Of a DNA stretch of 64,000 nt, positions 7,711 through 17,459 are shown in pieces. The notes under the pieces are model-generated. The model saw nothing but the letters and a program-made list of their open reading frames with translations. It had not been told where the DNA came from and searched no databases. The stretch is from Streptomyces xanthii. GTDB taxonomy: Bacteria; Actinomycetota; Actinomycetes; Streptomycetales; Streptomycetaceae. The DNA is taken from NCBI RefSeq assembly GCF_014621695.1, contig NZ_CP061281.1, positions 4,464,001 to 4,528,000 of the forward strand. The letters are read 5' to 3'. How positions within the stretch are numbered: the first letter of the stretch is position 1; each line of letters opens with the position of its first letter. A program made the translations under genes and the position numbers.

Positions 7711-9021
7711 TCAGGCGCTGGACCGGGCGACCTGGTCCAGCGCCTCCAGCACGTCCGCCGGGACCCCCGTGGGCGCGACCGCCCGCGGGATCCGCTCGCG
7801 TATCTCGCTGCGCACGGTGGGCCAGGACCGCAGCCCCACGGGGTGGAACTCGGCGTTCGGCATCTGGTCGACGAACGGCCACAGCGCCTGCTGCGACTTG
7901 TCGTTGCGCAGGTGCTGCGAGCCCGAGATGGTCACCGGCAGGGTCTGCGTCGCGGCGCCCTTCGCCGAAGCGGTCTCCTGGCCGTAGAGGTGGGTCAGGA
8001 AGGCGCCGGCCTCCTTGGCGTGGCCCCTGGCCTTGAAGACGAGCATCCAGGCGTTGAGTCCGACCGGCGCCGCCGCCCCGTCCCCGGCCCGCTTGGGGAA
8101 CGGGGCGGTGGCGTACGGCAGCCGCGCCTTGGCCGCCGCGCCGAGCAGCACGGGGTGGGCGATGAGCATGCCGGCGCGGCCCTTCATGAACTCCGCGTAG
8201 GCGGCGGTGCGGGTGAGCTTCGCCGGGTCGGCGCCCGCGAGGCCGGGCTTGACGAGCTCGTCGCGCAGCCAGGTCAGGGTCGCCTGGTTCTCGGCGGAGC
8301 CGAAGTCGTAGCCGCCCAGCTGGGAGTAGCCGCCGCCGCCCGCGACCAGCCACGCGAGCAGCTCGTCCTCCGAGGCCTCGGGGCCGAACTGCAGCGCGTA
8401 CGGCGTGGGGACGCCGGAGGCCTTCAACGCCTTGGCGGCGGCGAGGAGTTCGGCCCAGGACCCGGGCGGCCCGTCGATGCCGGCCCGCTCGAACAGCGCC
8501 GTGTTGTAGAAGAGGCGCGGGGTGCTGGCGAAGATCGGGATGGCGTACTGGACGTAGCCGGACTTGCCCGCGTCGGCGAACGACGAGATGAAGTCGGCCT
8601 GCGTCGGCACGTCGAAGAGGTCCTCGACCGCGTACAGGTCGCCGGGTTCGGCGTACGGCGCGAAGATGTTGCTCAGCGCGATGTCGGGGGCGCGGCCGTC
8701 CTTGACGCGGCGGGCGATGACGCTGTCGAGCTTGAGGAAGGGGATCCGCTCGATCTCGACCTTGATGTTCGGGTGCTTCTTCTCGAACGTCTCGGCGACG
8801 GTGTCCCACTGGTCGCCGATGGAGGCGCCGACGCTCTTGTCGTAGCTCGCCACCATGAGGTTGAGGGTCACGCCGTCGCCGTCGTCACCACTGTCGTCCG
8901 AGCCGCCGCAGCCGCTCATGGCCAGGGCACCCGCCCCGGTCAGGCCCGCCGTCTGAATCAGGAACTGCCGCCGCCGCACCGCACTCGCCCCGCTCGGGTC
9001 TCTTGGATCTGCCGAAGCCAT
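7711..9021 (-). CDS. Extracellular solute-binding lipoprotein (ABC sugar-type)
   Basis: 436 residues. The signal region RRRQFLIQTAGLTGAGALAMSGC has a lipobox (MSGC) and an RR-x-F stretch compatible with Tat export. The mature part is a family-1 solute-binding fold: NLMVASYDKS, KHPNIKVEIERIPF, APDIALSNIFAPYAEPGDL, and FASTPRLFYNTALFERAGI. Such proteins deliver sugars or related solutes to ABC permeases. No permease or ATPase gene lies beside it, so it is an orphan binding protein or shares a distant permease. ATG 9021 was chosen because the preceding in-frame GTG (9063) overlaps twin palindromes. No good ribosome-binding site is seen. Confidence 0.88.
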   Translation of the reverse strand: MASADPRDPSGASAVRRRQFLIQTAGLTGAGALAMSGCGGSDDSGDDGDGVTLNLMVASYDKSVGASIGDQWDTVAETFEKKHPNIKVEIERIPFLKLDSVIARRVKDGRAPDIALSNIFAPYAEPGDLYAVEDLFDVPTQADFISSFADAGKSGYVQYAIPIFASTPRLFYNTALFERAGIDGPPGSWAELLAAAKALKASGVPTPYALQFGPEASEDELLAWLVAGGGGYSQLGGYDFGSAENQATLTWLRDELVKPGLAGADPAKLTRTAAYAEFMKGRAGMLIAHPVLLGAAAKARLPYATAPFPKRAGDGAAAPVGLNAWMLVFKARGHAKEAGAFLTHLYGQETASAKGAATQTLPVTISGSQHLRNDKSQQALWPFVDQMPNAEFHPVGLRSWPTVRSEIRERIPRAVAPTGVPADVLEALDQVARSSA

Positions 9022-9069
9022 CTGCGCACGTGAACGTCGCGTGTGATCGCCGCACGCGACCACCGGACA

Positions 9070-9088
9070 CGATCACCGGAGGTGATCG
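9070..9088. promoter_or_regulatory. Palindrome CGATCAC-N5-GTGATCG, copy 1
   Basis: Perfect seven-base arms, spacer CGGAG, 49-67 bp upstream of the solute-binding-protein start. An identical-arm copy lies at 9119-9137. Candidate operator for an unidentified regulator. Confidence 0.6.
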
Positions 9089-9118
9089 CCGGACGCGACC
9101 ACGGGACGCGATCGCCGA

Positions 9119-9137
9119 CGATCACTGAACGTGATCG
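9119..9137. promoter_or_regulatory. Palindrome CGATCAC-N5-GTGATCG, copy 2
   Basis: Same arms as copy 1 with spacer TGAAC; centres of the two copies are 49 bp apart. The region between them holds further GATCGCCG half-sites. It lies between the solute-binding protein and the divergent TetR gene. Confidence 0.6.
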
Positions 9138-9155
9138 GACATCACTTTTGCGCCA

Positions 9156-9172
9156 GTGGCACATTGTGACAC
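9156..9172. promoter_or_regulatory. Candidate TetR operator GTGGCACATTGTGACAC
   Basis: A 17-mer palindrome with one mismatch pair (GTG-CACA-t-TGTG-CAC), ending 20 bp before the TetR start codon and covering the expected -35 region. Autoregulation by the downstream TetR protein is the simplest reading. Confidence 0.55.
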
Positions 9173-9191
9173 ACAGGCATACCATGACTTC

Positions 9192-10689
<1,498 letters not shown>

Positions 10690-10716
10690 TCCCACCCGCC
10701 CCTCAGGGGCGGAACC

Positions 10717-10753
10717 AAGGGCCCGGCTCCCCGACGACGGGGGTCGGGCCCTT
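10717..10753 (+). terminator. Terminator of the TetR-SDR operon
   Basis: AAGGGCCCG pairs with CGGGCCCTT, with a second inner CCCC/GGGG pairing around GACGAC; it starts 27 bp after the SDR stop. Confidence 0.8.
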
Positions 10754-10958
10754 CGGCGTGCGTTCAGGCGGCACGCGGCCGCTGGTTCGACCCGCCACGG
10801 TGGACATCGTGTGGCACGAGCACGACGCCTGACGCCGTTCAGCACCGACGCGAGTCTTCTGCAGGCGGCTTCCTGGCGGGCCACGGCCTACGTCCCGTGT
10901 TGCGATATACGTCACGGTCCGGGACCAAAGGCCCGGACTGTGGTGTTCACTGGGCCGT

Positions 10959-11204
10959 ATGCCTGAGCACGTGTCGATCCTTCAGCAGGTGGGCCTCGCG
11001 ATCCTCGCGGTCGTGACGGTGGCCTGGGTGGTCGGTCTGGTGCGGCTCGTCCGCACCGTCGCCTTCGCCCCGCGGGGCCCCGCGCGGCTGCCGATGGGGG
11101 CGCTGCCCGCCCAGTCGCAGGCGCCCGCCCTGGAGTCGGTGCCGCTCACGGCCGACGAACAGGACGCGTTCGCCGGGCTCGTGCGGCAGTTCAGCCGCCG
11201 CTGA
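10959..11204 (+). CDS. Small single-pass membrane protein, unknown function
   Basis: 81 residues, not recognised. One strongly hydrophobic segment (QQVGLAILAVVTVAWVVGLV, about residues 9-28) precedes a basic, proline-containing cytoplasmic part and a charged C-terminal helix (TADEQDAFAGLVRQF). Third codon positions are GC-rich as in neighbours. No ribosome-binding site is obvious at ATG 10959. Its 3' end overlaps the converging DUF6227 gene by 14 bp. Confidence 0.7.
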   Translation: MPEHVSILQQVGLAILAVVTVAWVVGLVRLVRTVAFAPRGPARLPMGALPAQSQAPALESVPLTADEQDAFAGLVRQFSRR

Positions 11205-11973
11205 GCCGGACCCGGTCCGCCGCGCGGTGCTCGATCGCGGCGCGGGCCGCTTCCTGCGTCAGGTAGACCTCGCACATGTGCCGGCCGTCCCGCGTCGCCG
11301 TGTGCTCGACCTCCCAGAGGCTGACCTCGCAGCCGTCGCGCAGCAGGAACGCGTGCTCGTACAGCGCGAAGCCCTGGCTGAGTCTGCGGCCGAACGCCTG
11401 CGTGATCTCGTGCGCGCACGCGTCGCGCAGCAGCCGGGCCGTGCCGGGGCCGGGCCGGGTCGCCGCGTCCGGGTTCTCCGCGCGGCGCAGCAGGCGGCGG
11501 GCGTGGTCGACGGAGCTGTCCGGGTCGGCGGGGCCGAAGCTGTGGCCGCGCGGCGCGACCGCCTGGAGCTGGAGCGGGAGCACCGGCGTCTGGAGGGTGA
11601 AGTCCGGCGCGGACTCCGGGGGCAGCGGCAGCCGGCCGGTCGCCAGGTGCAGCTCGTCCTCGGTCACGTAGACCTCGTGCTGGGGCATGCGGTCCCGCCC
11701 CGTGTTGTGGACGAGCTCCCAGAGGGTGAGCGGGCTTCCGTCGGCGAGCAGCCAGGTGTGCCGGTACGTCTCCCGGTGCAGGCCGGCGCTGTGGTGCGCG
11801 GAGTGCAGGGTGCTGTCGTAGGCGAGGGCGCTGTCGAGGCGGGCCAGGATGTCGTCGGGGAGCTCGAAGGAGTTGAGCGCGCGCCCGAGCAGGCCGCTGA
11901 GCTGCCCGTCGGGCGACGTGTGCGACGCGAGGTCGGACAGAGGGTCGGGCACATGGTCGTACGGAACGCTCAA
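11191..11973 (-). CDS. DUF6227-family protein (Streptomyces-specific)
   Basis: 260 residues; recognised as a conserved actinobacterial protein without known function (DUF6227). It contains an internal duplication: YRHTWLLADGSPLTLWELVH / EVYVTEDELHLATG near residues 70-110 resembles YEHAFLLRDGCEVSLWEVEH / EVYLTQEAARAAIE near 205-250. The start is TTG at 11973, supported by GGGAGG four to five bases upstream. No membrane segment or signal is present, so it is cytoplasmic. The duplication suggests two copies of one small alpha/beta domain. Confidence 0.8.
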   Translation of the reverse strand: MSVPYDHVPDPLSDLASHTSPDGQLSGLLGRALNSFELPDDILARLDSALAYDSTLHSAHHSAGLHRETYRHTWLLADGSPLTLWELVHNTGRDRMPQHEVYVTEDELHLATGRLPLPPESAPDFTLQTPVLPLQLQAVAPRGHSFGPADPDSSVDHARRLLRRAENPDAATRPGPGTARLLRDACAHEITQAFGRRLSQGFALYEHAFLLRDGCEVSLWEVEHTATRDGRHMCEVYLTQEAARAAIEHRAADRVRLSGG

Positions 11974-12094
11974 GGCACCTCCCGGGATTGCTTCGTGTCA
12001 CCTTGTGGGTGCATACCGTAGCCCCTCGCTCGGACATCGGCCTCTGAAATGGCAAACGCGGAGCGGGATTTGGGAATCCTGCCTGCACAACGCG

Positions 12095-12125
12095 GGGGCC
12101 GCGCGGGAGGTTCCCGCGCGGCCCC
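12095..12125 (-). terminator. Terminator of the L,D-transpeptidase gene
   Basis: Perfect 13-bp stem (GGGGCCGCGCGGG and complement) with a five-base loop, 24 bp beyond the minus-strand stop codon at 12149. Confidence 0.85.
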
Positions 12126-12148
12126 TGGTCTTTCCCCTGTGTCCTGGG

Positions 12149-13342
12149 TCAGGCGGCGCTGCCGGCCGTCCACTCGCTCCACGGCATGTTCCAGCCGTTG
12201 AGGCCGTTGTCCGGGGAGATCGTCTTGTCGTGGGAGTTCTTCACGACGACTACGTCACCGACGAGCGAGTTGTCGTAGAACCACTTGGCGGTGGTGTCGC
12301 CGCCCGCGCCCCGCACGTCCTGGAGTCCGACGCAGCCGTGGCTGGTGCCCTGCGCGCCGAAGATGCCGGGCGAGCTCCAGTAGTTGCCGTGGATGAACGT
12401 GCCGGACTGCGACAGGCGCATCGCGTGCGGCACGTCGGCGATGTCGTACTCGCCACCGAAGCCGACCGTCGACCCGTTCATCCGCGTCTGCACGAACTTC
12501 TCGGAGATGACCATCTGGCCGTTGTAGGTGGGGTGGTCGGCGCTGCCGGTGGAGACGGGGACGGTCTTGAGGGTCTGGCCGTCGCGGACCACGGTCATCT
12601 TCTGCGTGTTCGCGTCGACGGTGGCGACCTGGGAGCGGCCGACGGTGAAGGTGACCGTCTTCTTCTGGACGCCGTGGATGCCGTTGGCGCCCTCGACCCC
12701 GTCGAGGTCGATCTTCATGGTGACCTTGGAGCCGGCCTTCCAGTACTCCTCGGGCCGGAAGTCGAGCCGCTGCTCGCCGAACCAGTGGCCGACCACCTGC
12801 TGGCCGCTGCTGGACGTCACCTTGATGCCCGACTGCACGGCCTTCTTGTTCGTGATCACCTTGTCGAAGGTGAACGAGACCGGCATGCCGACGCCGACCG
12901 TCGTCCCGTTGTCCGGGGTGTAGGTGCCGATGAAGCTGTTGCCGGTCGAGACCGTGGTGAAGATGGAGTTGGCGGCGGCCGTCTCGCCCCCGGCGTCCTT
13001 CGCGGTCGCGGAGATCCGGTACTTGGTGCCGCGCTCCAGCTGCTCCTTGGGCTTCCAGGTCGCCCCGTCGGCGCTGATCGTGCCGGGGACCTCGGCGCCG
13101 TCCGCCGATGTCGTCATCTTCACCGTGGTCAGCTTGCCGCCGCTGACCTTGACCCCGGTCGCGTTGATGGACGCCCCCGTGGAACCGTCCTTCGCCGAGA
13201 TCGTGATGCGCGGCGCGCCCTTCGGGTCACCGCCCTTGCCGTCGGTGTCGTTGTCGGCCTTCGCGCTGCCGCCGCAGGCCGTGAGGGCCAGTGCACCGAC
13301 GGCGACGGCGGCGCATACGGTGGCTATGTTCTGCCTTCTCAC
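12149..13342 (-). CDS. L,D-transpeptidase lipoprotein with Ig-like domains
   Basis: 397 residues. A lipoprotein signal ends in the lipobox LTAC at residues 20-23. Two Ig-like domains follow (about 45-135 and 140-235), then a YkuD catalytic domain with HGNYW and the S-H-G-C-V-G-L active-site motif carrying the nucleophilic Cys. These enzymes form 3-3 peptidoglycan cross-links and are the target of carbapenems. The layout matches mycobacterial LdtMt2-type enzymes and the Ldt known near hrdD in S. coelicolor. GTG 13342 has AGGAGCAGG just upstream. It is a single-gene unit with its own terminator. Confidence 0.95.
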   Translation of the reverse strand: MRRQNIATVCAAVAVGALALTACGGSAKADNDTDGKGGDPKGAPRITISAKDGSTGASINATGVKVSGGKLTTVKMTTSADGAEVPGTISADGATWKPKEQLERGTKYRISATAKDAGGETAAANSIFTTVSTGNSFIGTYTPDNGTTVGVGMPVSFTFDKVITNKKAVQSGIKVTSSSGQQVVGHWFGEQRLDFRPEEYWKAGSKVTMKIDLDGVEGANGIHGVQKKTVTFTVGRSQVATVDANTQKMTVVRDGQTLKTVPVSTGSADHPTYNGQMVISEKFVQTRMNGSTVGFGGEYDIADVPHAMRLSQSGTFIHGNYWSSPGIFGAQGTSHGCVGLQDVRGAGGDTTAKWFYDNSLVGDVVVVKNSHDKTISPDNGLNGWNMPWSEWTAGSAA

Positions 13343-13587
13343 GGCCTGCTCCTGTTCGTGTGGTTCATCTCGTTGATCCGGTGTGTGGAGAGAGCGCGAG
13401 ACGACCGGAGGGGTTCCCTCCGCTTCCTGTGAAGGCAGCCACAGGGACAGTCCTGTGACGAAGCGCGGACTCTGTCACGGGAACCCCCACGAGGAGCCCG
13501 TACGAGAGGCCCCTGCGAGGAGCCGCCCGAGAGTGCCCGTTGAGAGCCGCACGGAGACCGAGGGCGCCCCCGCCCGAGACGCCCCGC

Positions 13588-14784
13588 TCAGCCGTACAGC
13601 TCCGAGTACGACAGATACACGCGCCCGGCACCGCCGCCGTCACCGTCGCGGTCGCCGCGCACCGACTCCGCCGCCCGCACCGCCCGCACGATCGCCCGGG
13701 TCACGAGATCCGCCCCCGCCGCGAGGATCTCGTTGAGCGCGAGCGGGTTCGCGGCGTCCAGCGGCCGCTCCCCGGTCGCGAGGGCGAAGACCGTGTCGCC
13801 GTCGTTCAGCAGATGCACCGGCCGCACCGCCCGCGCGATCCCGTCGTGCGCGGTCCCCGCCACCTTCTGAGCCTGCGCCCGGCTCAGGTCCGCGTCCGTG
13901 GCGACGACGGCGAGCGTCGTGTTCAACGTGGCCGGCCCGGACGCGGGGCCCGACGCAGGGCCGGACGCCGGCTCAGGCCCGGACGCCAAATCGGACTCGG
14001 AAGCCAAATCGGGCTCGGGTGCCGGATCGGGTTCGGTGAGCGGAGCCGGTCCGTTCGCCGCGCGCGCCGCCGCCAGCCGCTCACCCGCCGCCGCGTGCAC
14101 CGCCGCGTCCGGATACGCCACCGGCCCACGCCCCGCGAAGAACTCCCCGTACAGCGCCCCCGTCCCCGGGTCCACCGCCGAGCCGGCCGCGTTGGCCACC
14201 ACCAGGGCAGCGACCGTGATCCCGGAGTCGAGCAGTACGGACGCCGTGCCGATGCCGCCGCGCAGCCCGCCGACGAGCGTGCCCGTGCCCGCGCCGACGC
14301 TGCCCTCGGCCACCGGGGCGCCGACCGGGCTCGCCGCCGCGGACTCCACAGCGGCCCGGCCCGTCGCCGCGTCCGGGCGGGCCCGCCAGTCGCCGCCCCG
14401 GCCCAGGTCGAAGACACAGGCCGCCGGCACCACGGGCACGACCTGCCCCGGCCCGCCCACCGGCACCCCGCGCCCCTGCTCCTCCAGCCACGCCATCACG
14501 CCCGACGCCGAGTCGAGCCCGAACGCGCTGCCGCCCGTCAGCACCACAGCCTCGACCCGCTGCACCAGATTGCGCGGGTCCAGCGCGTCCGTCTCCCGGG
14601 TGCCGGGGCCGCCACCGCGCACGTCGACCGCGGTGACCGCACCGCCCTCGGGCGCGAGCACGACCGTCGTCCCGGTCAGCCACCCGTCGCCGCGGCGGGT
14701 GGCGTGCCCCACGCGCAGGCCGGGCACGTCGGTCAGGGCGTCGTTGCGGGCCGGCCTGCCGCCCGTCGTCGATTCCGTCGTCAT
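13588..14784 (-). CDS. P1-family (DmpA/NylC-like) Ntn peptidase
   Basis: 398 residues. Family landmarks: LTDVPGLRVGHATRRGDGW and TGTTVVLAPEGG at the N-terminus, VVLTGGSAFGLDSASGV, and GSVGAGTGTLVGGLRGGIGT. The maturation site is N-T-T-L-A-V-V-A-T-D-A; by analogy with NylC, cleavage falls between Asn288 and Thr289, and Thr289 becomes the catalytic N-terminal nucleophile. Substrates of relatives range from D-aminopeptides to nylon oligomers; here it is unknown. Immediately before the nucleophile lies an expanded Pro/Ala/Gly/Ser/Glu-rich linker (about residues 246-286), coded by degenerate short repeats. ATG 14784 has AGGG close upstream. Confidence 0.9.
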   Translation of the reverse strand: MTTESTTGGRPARNDALTDVPGLRVGHATRRGDGWLTGTTVVLAPEGGAVTAVDVRGGGPGTRETDALDPRNLVQRVEAVVLTGGSAFGLDSASGVMAWLEEQGRGVPVGGPGQVVPVVPAACVFDLGRGGDWRARPDAATGRAAVESAAASPVGAPVAEGSVGAGTGTLVGGLRGGIGTASVLLDSGITVAALVVANAAGSAVDPGTGALYGEFFAGRGPVAYPDAAVHAAAGERLAAARAANGPAPLTEPDPAPEPDLASESDLASGPEPASGPASGPASGPATLNTTLAVVATDADLSRAQAQKVAGTAHDGIARAVRPVHLLNDGDTVFALATGERPLDAANPLALNEILAAGADLVTRAIVRAVRAAESVRGDRDGDGGGAGRVYLSYSELYG

Positions 14785-15002
14785 GCGCCCTGCGTACCAC
14801 GACAGTTGACCCCGGCCGTGCTTCTTCCACATTGGCTTCGCCGCGGCGCTCCCGGTGCCGATCAAGGCGGCGTGGACCAGTCTGTGGGTGGTTCTCCGCC
14901 TGCGGGGGCGCCGAGCCCCGGGCTGATCCCGCCCCGCCGGCCGGTCGAGCCGGGAGGATCACGCTCTCATCGCGCTCCGCACCCGCGACGTACCCTGGAG
15001 CC

Positions 15003-15191
15003 ATGAGCGACACCCCGAAGCCCGCCCCCGAGCCGCGCGACCCCAAGGCCGCGCTGATCTTCGACGATCCGCTGTCGGCGCAGTCCTCCGACGACACGGA
15101 CCGGGGGTGGGGCGAACGGCCGGCCGCCGGTGACAACAGCGCCGCCGACCTGGCCCGGTTCCTCGACGAGAAGCCGCCCCACCACCTCTGA
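15003..15191 (+). CDS. Small conserved acidic protein, unknown function
   Basis: 62 residues, not assigned. It is hydrophilic with KAALIFDDPLSAQSSDDTDR in the middle and ends ARFLDEKPPHHL. I recall similar short proteins next to mscL in other Streptomyces, which is why I regard it as real. TACCCT ends six bases before ATG 15003, suggesting a leaderless transcript; a GGAG also sits only two bases upstream, too close to act well. It converges on mscL with a seven-base gap. Confidence 0.7.
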   Translation: MSDTPKPAPEPRDPKAALIFDDPLSAQSSDDTDRGWGERPAAGDNSAADLARFLDEKPPHHL

Positions 15192-15198
15192 AGAGCCG

Positions 15199-15657
15199 CT
15201 ACGACTCGGAGTGACCCGAGCCGCGCTGCGCCACGAGGGCGTCGCGGATCTCCTTGAGGACCTCCAGCTCGGAGACCTCGATCACCTCGTGGGTGCCTTC
15301 CTTCGCCGCCTCGATGTTGGCCTTGCGGGCCAGGTACTTCGCCATGGGCAGCACCATCAGGAAGTACACGACGGCCGCCGTGATGATGAAGCTGAGCGTG
15401 GCGCTGAGGACGGTGCCCCAGAGGATCTCGATCCCGCCCTCGCCGCTGCAGTCGCCCTTCAGGCAGGACTTGTAGTTGTCCAGGTCGGATGTGCCGAAGG
15501 CGCCGACGATCGGGTTGATCACACCCTTGACCACCGCGTTCACGATGTTGGTGAACGCCGCGCCGATCACGACCGCGACCGCCAGGTCGATCACATTGCC
15601 GCGCATCAGGAAGGCTTTGAAGCCTTCCCACACGCCCGGCTGCTTCTTCTCGCTCAC
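15199..15657 (-). CDS. mscL: Large-conductance mechanosensitive channel MscL
   Basis: 152 residues. The family N-terminal amphipathic helix and first transmembrane segment read GFKAFLMRGNVIDLAVAVVIGA; the periplasmic loop carries a Cys pair (CLKGDC); the second helix is TLSFIITAAVVYFLMVLP; a C-terminal charged helical bundle follows. The homopentamer opens under membrane tension to release solutes during hypo-osmotic shock. I chose GTG 15657 because AGAGAGG lies seven bases upstream and relatives begin MSEKK; an in-frame GTG at 15675 is the alternative. Confidence 0.96.
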   Translation of the reverse strand: MSEKKQPGVWEGFKAFLMRGNVIDLAVAVVIGAAFTNIVNAVVKGVINPIVGAFGTSDLDNYKSCLKGDCSGEGGIEILWGTVLSATLSFIITAAVVYFLMVLPMAKYLARKANIEAAKEGTHEVIEVSELEVLKEIRDALVAQRGSGHSES

Positions 15658-15774
15658 CAGAAGGCCTCTCTTCACATGTGCAGGTTGTGGTGCAAACGCC
15701 CCCGCAACCTACGACAGTTCGGGTCAGACCTGTCCAATCCGGTAACTCGATCGGGGGACTTGACGGGATTCTGG

Positions 15775-16350
15775 TCACCAGACCGTCACCGCCAGCCTGG
15801 ACACGGCCCCCGCTCCCGCGAGCCGCGCGGCGACAGGGCGCTCCACCCTCAGCACGACCAACGCCCCGCCCCCGTCCGGGGTTTCGCCCGAAAATGCGTC
15901 GGGTACGGACGCGACCCGGGCGCCGGACGCGAGGACCCGGGCTCCGGGCTTCCCGTCGGTCCGTGCCGCGACCACGTCCACCCGGTCGCCCGGCCGCAGC
16001 AGGCGCGCCGCCGCCGCGTCCGCGATCCGCACCGGAGCCGACACCGTCACGGCGGGAGGCCGCGCCGGCCCGCGCGCGGTCCGGGCTGGCGGCGCCTGCG
16101 CCCGCTGATGACCGTCCCCGGCGCCGGACGAGGGCACCGCGGCGACCAGGGCCGCCGCGGTCAGGGCGAGCCCGGCGGCGAGGACCGGCCCGCTGCGGCG
16201 CGGCCCGCCGCGACCGGCGCGCGGTCGTCCGCCGCGTACGCGCACGGGAGGGAAGGGCGGCACCTCGGACGTCGGGGGAGTGGGCGTGGACGCGGATGGG
16301 GGAGAGCTGAGCCCGTAGGGGCCGGGTGCTGCTGCGGACACGGTGGTCAC
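15775..16350 (-). CDS. CpaB/RcpC-like membrane protein with SAF domain
   Basis: 191 residues. A Pro-rich cytoplasmic leader (about 1-50) is followed by a membrane helix (SGPVLAAGLALTAAALVAAVP) and an extracytoplasmic part with the SAF/RcpC pattern AAAARLLRPGDRVDVVAAR and GALVVLRVERPVAARLAG. CpaB proteins belong to Flp/Tad pilus assembly, but no other tad genes are nearby, so a pilus role is unproven. Start is GTG 16350 with AGGCG close upstream. Confidence 0.8.
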   Translation of the reverse strand: MTTVSAAAPGPYGLSSPPSASTPTPPTSEVPPFPPVRVRGGRPRAGRGGPRRSGPVLAAGLALTAAALVAAVPSSGAGDGHQRAQAPPARTARGPARPPAVTVSAPVRIADAAAARLLRPGDRVDVVAARTDGKPGARVLASGARVASVPDAFSGETPDGGGALVVLRVERPVAARLAGAGAVSRLAVTVW

Positions 16351-16523
16351 CGCCTGCGGATCGGTTCGGGTCGGACGGACACCGCGTCCGTCTCGTCGAC
16401 CACGATCCGCTCCGGCGAAGGATCCCGCCGGGCCCCGTGTGCTACCGGCCGGTTGTGGACAACTCCCTCACCCGAACGTGAAGTTCACCGACGTCGTCCG
16501 GCCGGGGAAGCCGGACGGGCGGA

Positions 16524-17378
16524 TCACGGCAGCCGGATCCCGGGGTCCATGCCGCCGAGTGCCCCGACGCACAGGCAGTCCCGCTCCTGCGTCGCCGGCA
16601 GCCCCGCGACCGCGTCGAACAGCACGGTCCGCAGCCGGTCCACGTTCGCCGCGAACACCTTGAGCACCTCGTCGTGCGAGACGCCCTCGCCGCTCTCCGC
16701 GCCCGCGTCCAGGTCCGTGACCAGGGTCAGCGAGGTGTAGCAGAGCTCCAGCTCACGGGCGAGCATCGCCTCCGGGTGCCCGGTCATGCCGACCACGGAC
16801 CAGCCCATCGAGGCGTGCCAGCGCGACTCGGCGCGGGTCGAGAAGCGCGGCCCCTCGACGACGACGAGGGTCCCGCCGTCCACCGGCTCCCAGCCCTTGC
16901 CGCGGGCCGCCTCCACCGCCACCCGGCGCCCGGCCGGGCAGTACGGGTCGGCGGGCGAGACGTGCACGACGTTCGGCACGGTCCCGTCGGGCAGCGGCAG
17001 CCCGTCGAAGTAGCTCTGCACCCGGGACTTCGTGCGGTCCACGAACTGGTCCGGGATCAGCAGCGTGCCGGGCCCGTACTCGGGCACCAGGCCGCCCACC
17101 GCGCACGGTCCGAGCACCTGGCGCACGCCGACCGAGCGCAGCGCCCACAGGTTCGCCCGGTAGTTGATCCGGTGCGGCGGCAGGTGGTGGCCGCGGCCGT
17201 GGCGGGGCAGGAAGGCGACGCGGCGGCCGGCGATCTCGCCGAGGAAGAGCGAGTCGCTCGGCGGCCCGTAGGGGGTGTCCACCTGGATCTCGGTCACGTC
17301 GTCCAGGAAGGAGTAGAAGCCGGAGCCGCCGATCACGCCGATCTCGGCCCCGGTGCTGGTGTTCGCGTTCGTCGCCAT
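16524..17378 (-). CDS. mtnP: S-methyl-5'-thioadenosine phosphorylase
   Basis: 284 residues of the PNP/MTAP family. Motifs: IGVIGGSGFYSFLDD at the phosphate-binding N-terminus, FLPRHGRGHHLPPHRINYRA, and the base-binding region EGPRFSTRAESRW followed by GMTGHPEAMLARELELCY. It splits methylthioadenosine to adenine and methylthioribose-1-phosphate in the methionine salvage route. The ATG at 17378 has no Shine-Dalgarno; TAGTGT ends seven bases before it, implying a leaderless mRNA. A GTG 18 bases upstream is possible but poorly placed. Confidence 0.95.
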   Translation of the reverse strand: MATNANTSTGAEIGVIGGSGFYSFLDDVTEIQVDTPYGPPSDSLFLGEIAGRRVAFLPRHGRGHHLPPHRINYRANLWALRSVGVRQVLGPCAVGGLVPEYGPGTLLIPDQFVDRTKSRVQSYFDGLPLPDGTVPNVVHVSPADPYCPAGRRVAVEAARGKGWEPVDGGTLVVVEGPRFSTRAESRWHASMGWSVVGMTGHPEAMLARELELCYTSLTLVTDLDAGAESGEGVSHDEVLKVFAANVDRLRTVLFDAVAGLPATQERDCLCVGALGGMDPGIRLP

Positions 17379-17410
17379 GGTCAGCACACTAACCAAGGGC
17401 GGGACGCCGA

Positions 17411-17440
17411 AGACCCTGCCGTCCGGGGACGACAGGGTCT
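17411..17440 (-). terminator. Terminator of the fmdB-like gene
   Basis: AGACCCTG at 17411-17418 pairs with CAGGGTCT at 17433-17440, and the inner CGTCC pairs with GGACG after a one-base mismatch. It starts 20 bp beyond the fmdB-like stop codon on the minus strand. Confidence 0.8.
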
Positions 17441-17459
17441 CGTAAGGCGTGGGTCCGGG

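Noticed and set aside
7690..7712. GACCCC/GGGGTC hairpin between the MFS pump and the solute-binding protein
   Set aside because: Only six base pairs with an 11-base loop, and it overlaps the solute-binding protein's stop codon. Too weak to call a terminator.
9022..9063. GTG at 9063 as start of the solute-binding lipoprotein
   Set aside because: It would add 14 residues before the signal peptide and place the coding start against the palindromes. The signal peptide fits better from ATG 9021.
16453..16462. TTGTCCACAA (minus strand), a perfect-looking Streptomyces DnaA box
   Set aside because: Only one box, no AT-rich unwinding element and no dnaA/dnaN nearby. An isolated box is expected by chance or as a titration site, so it is not an origin.
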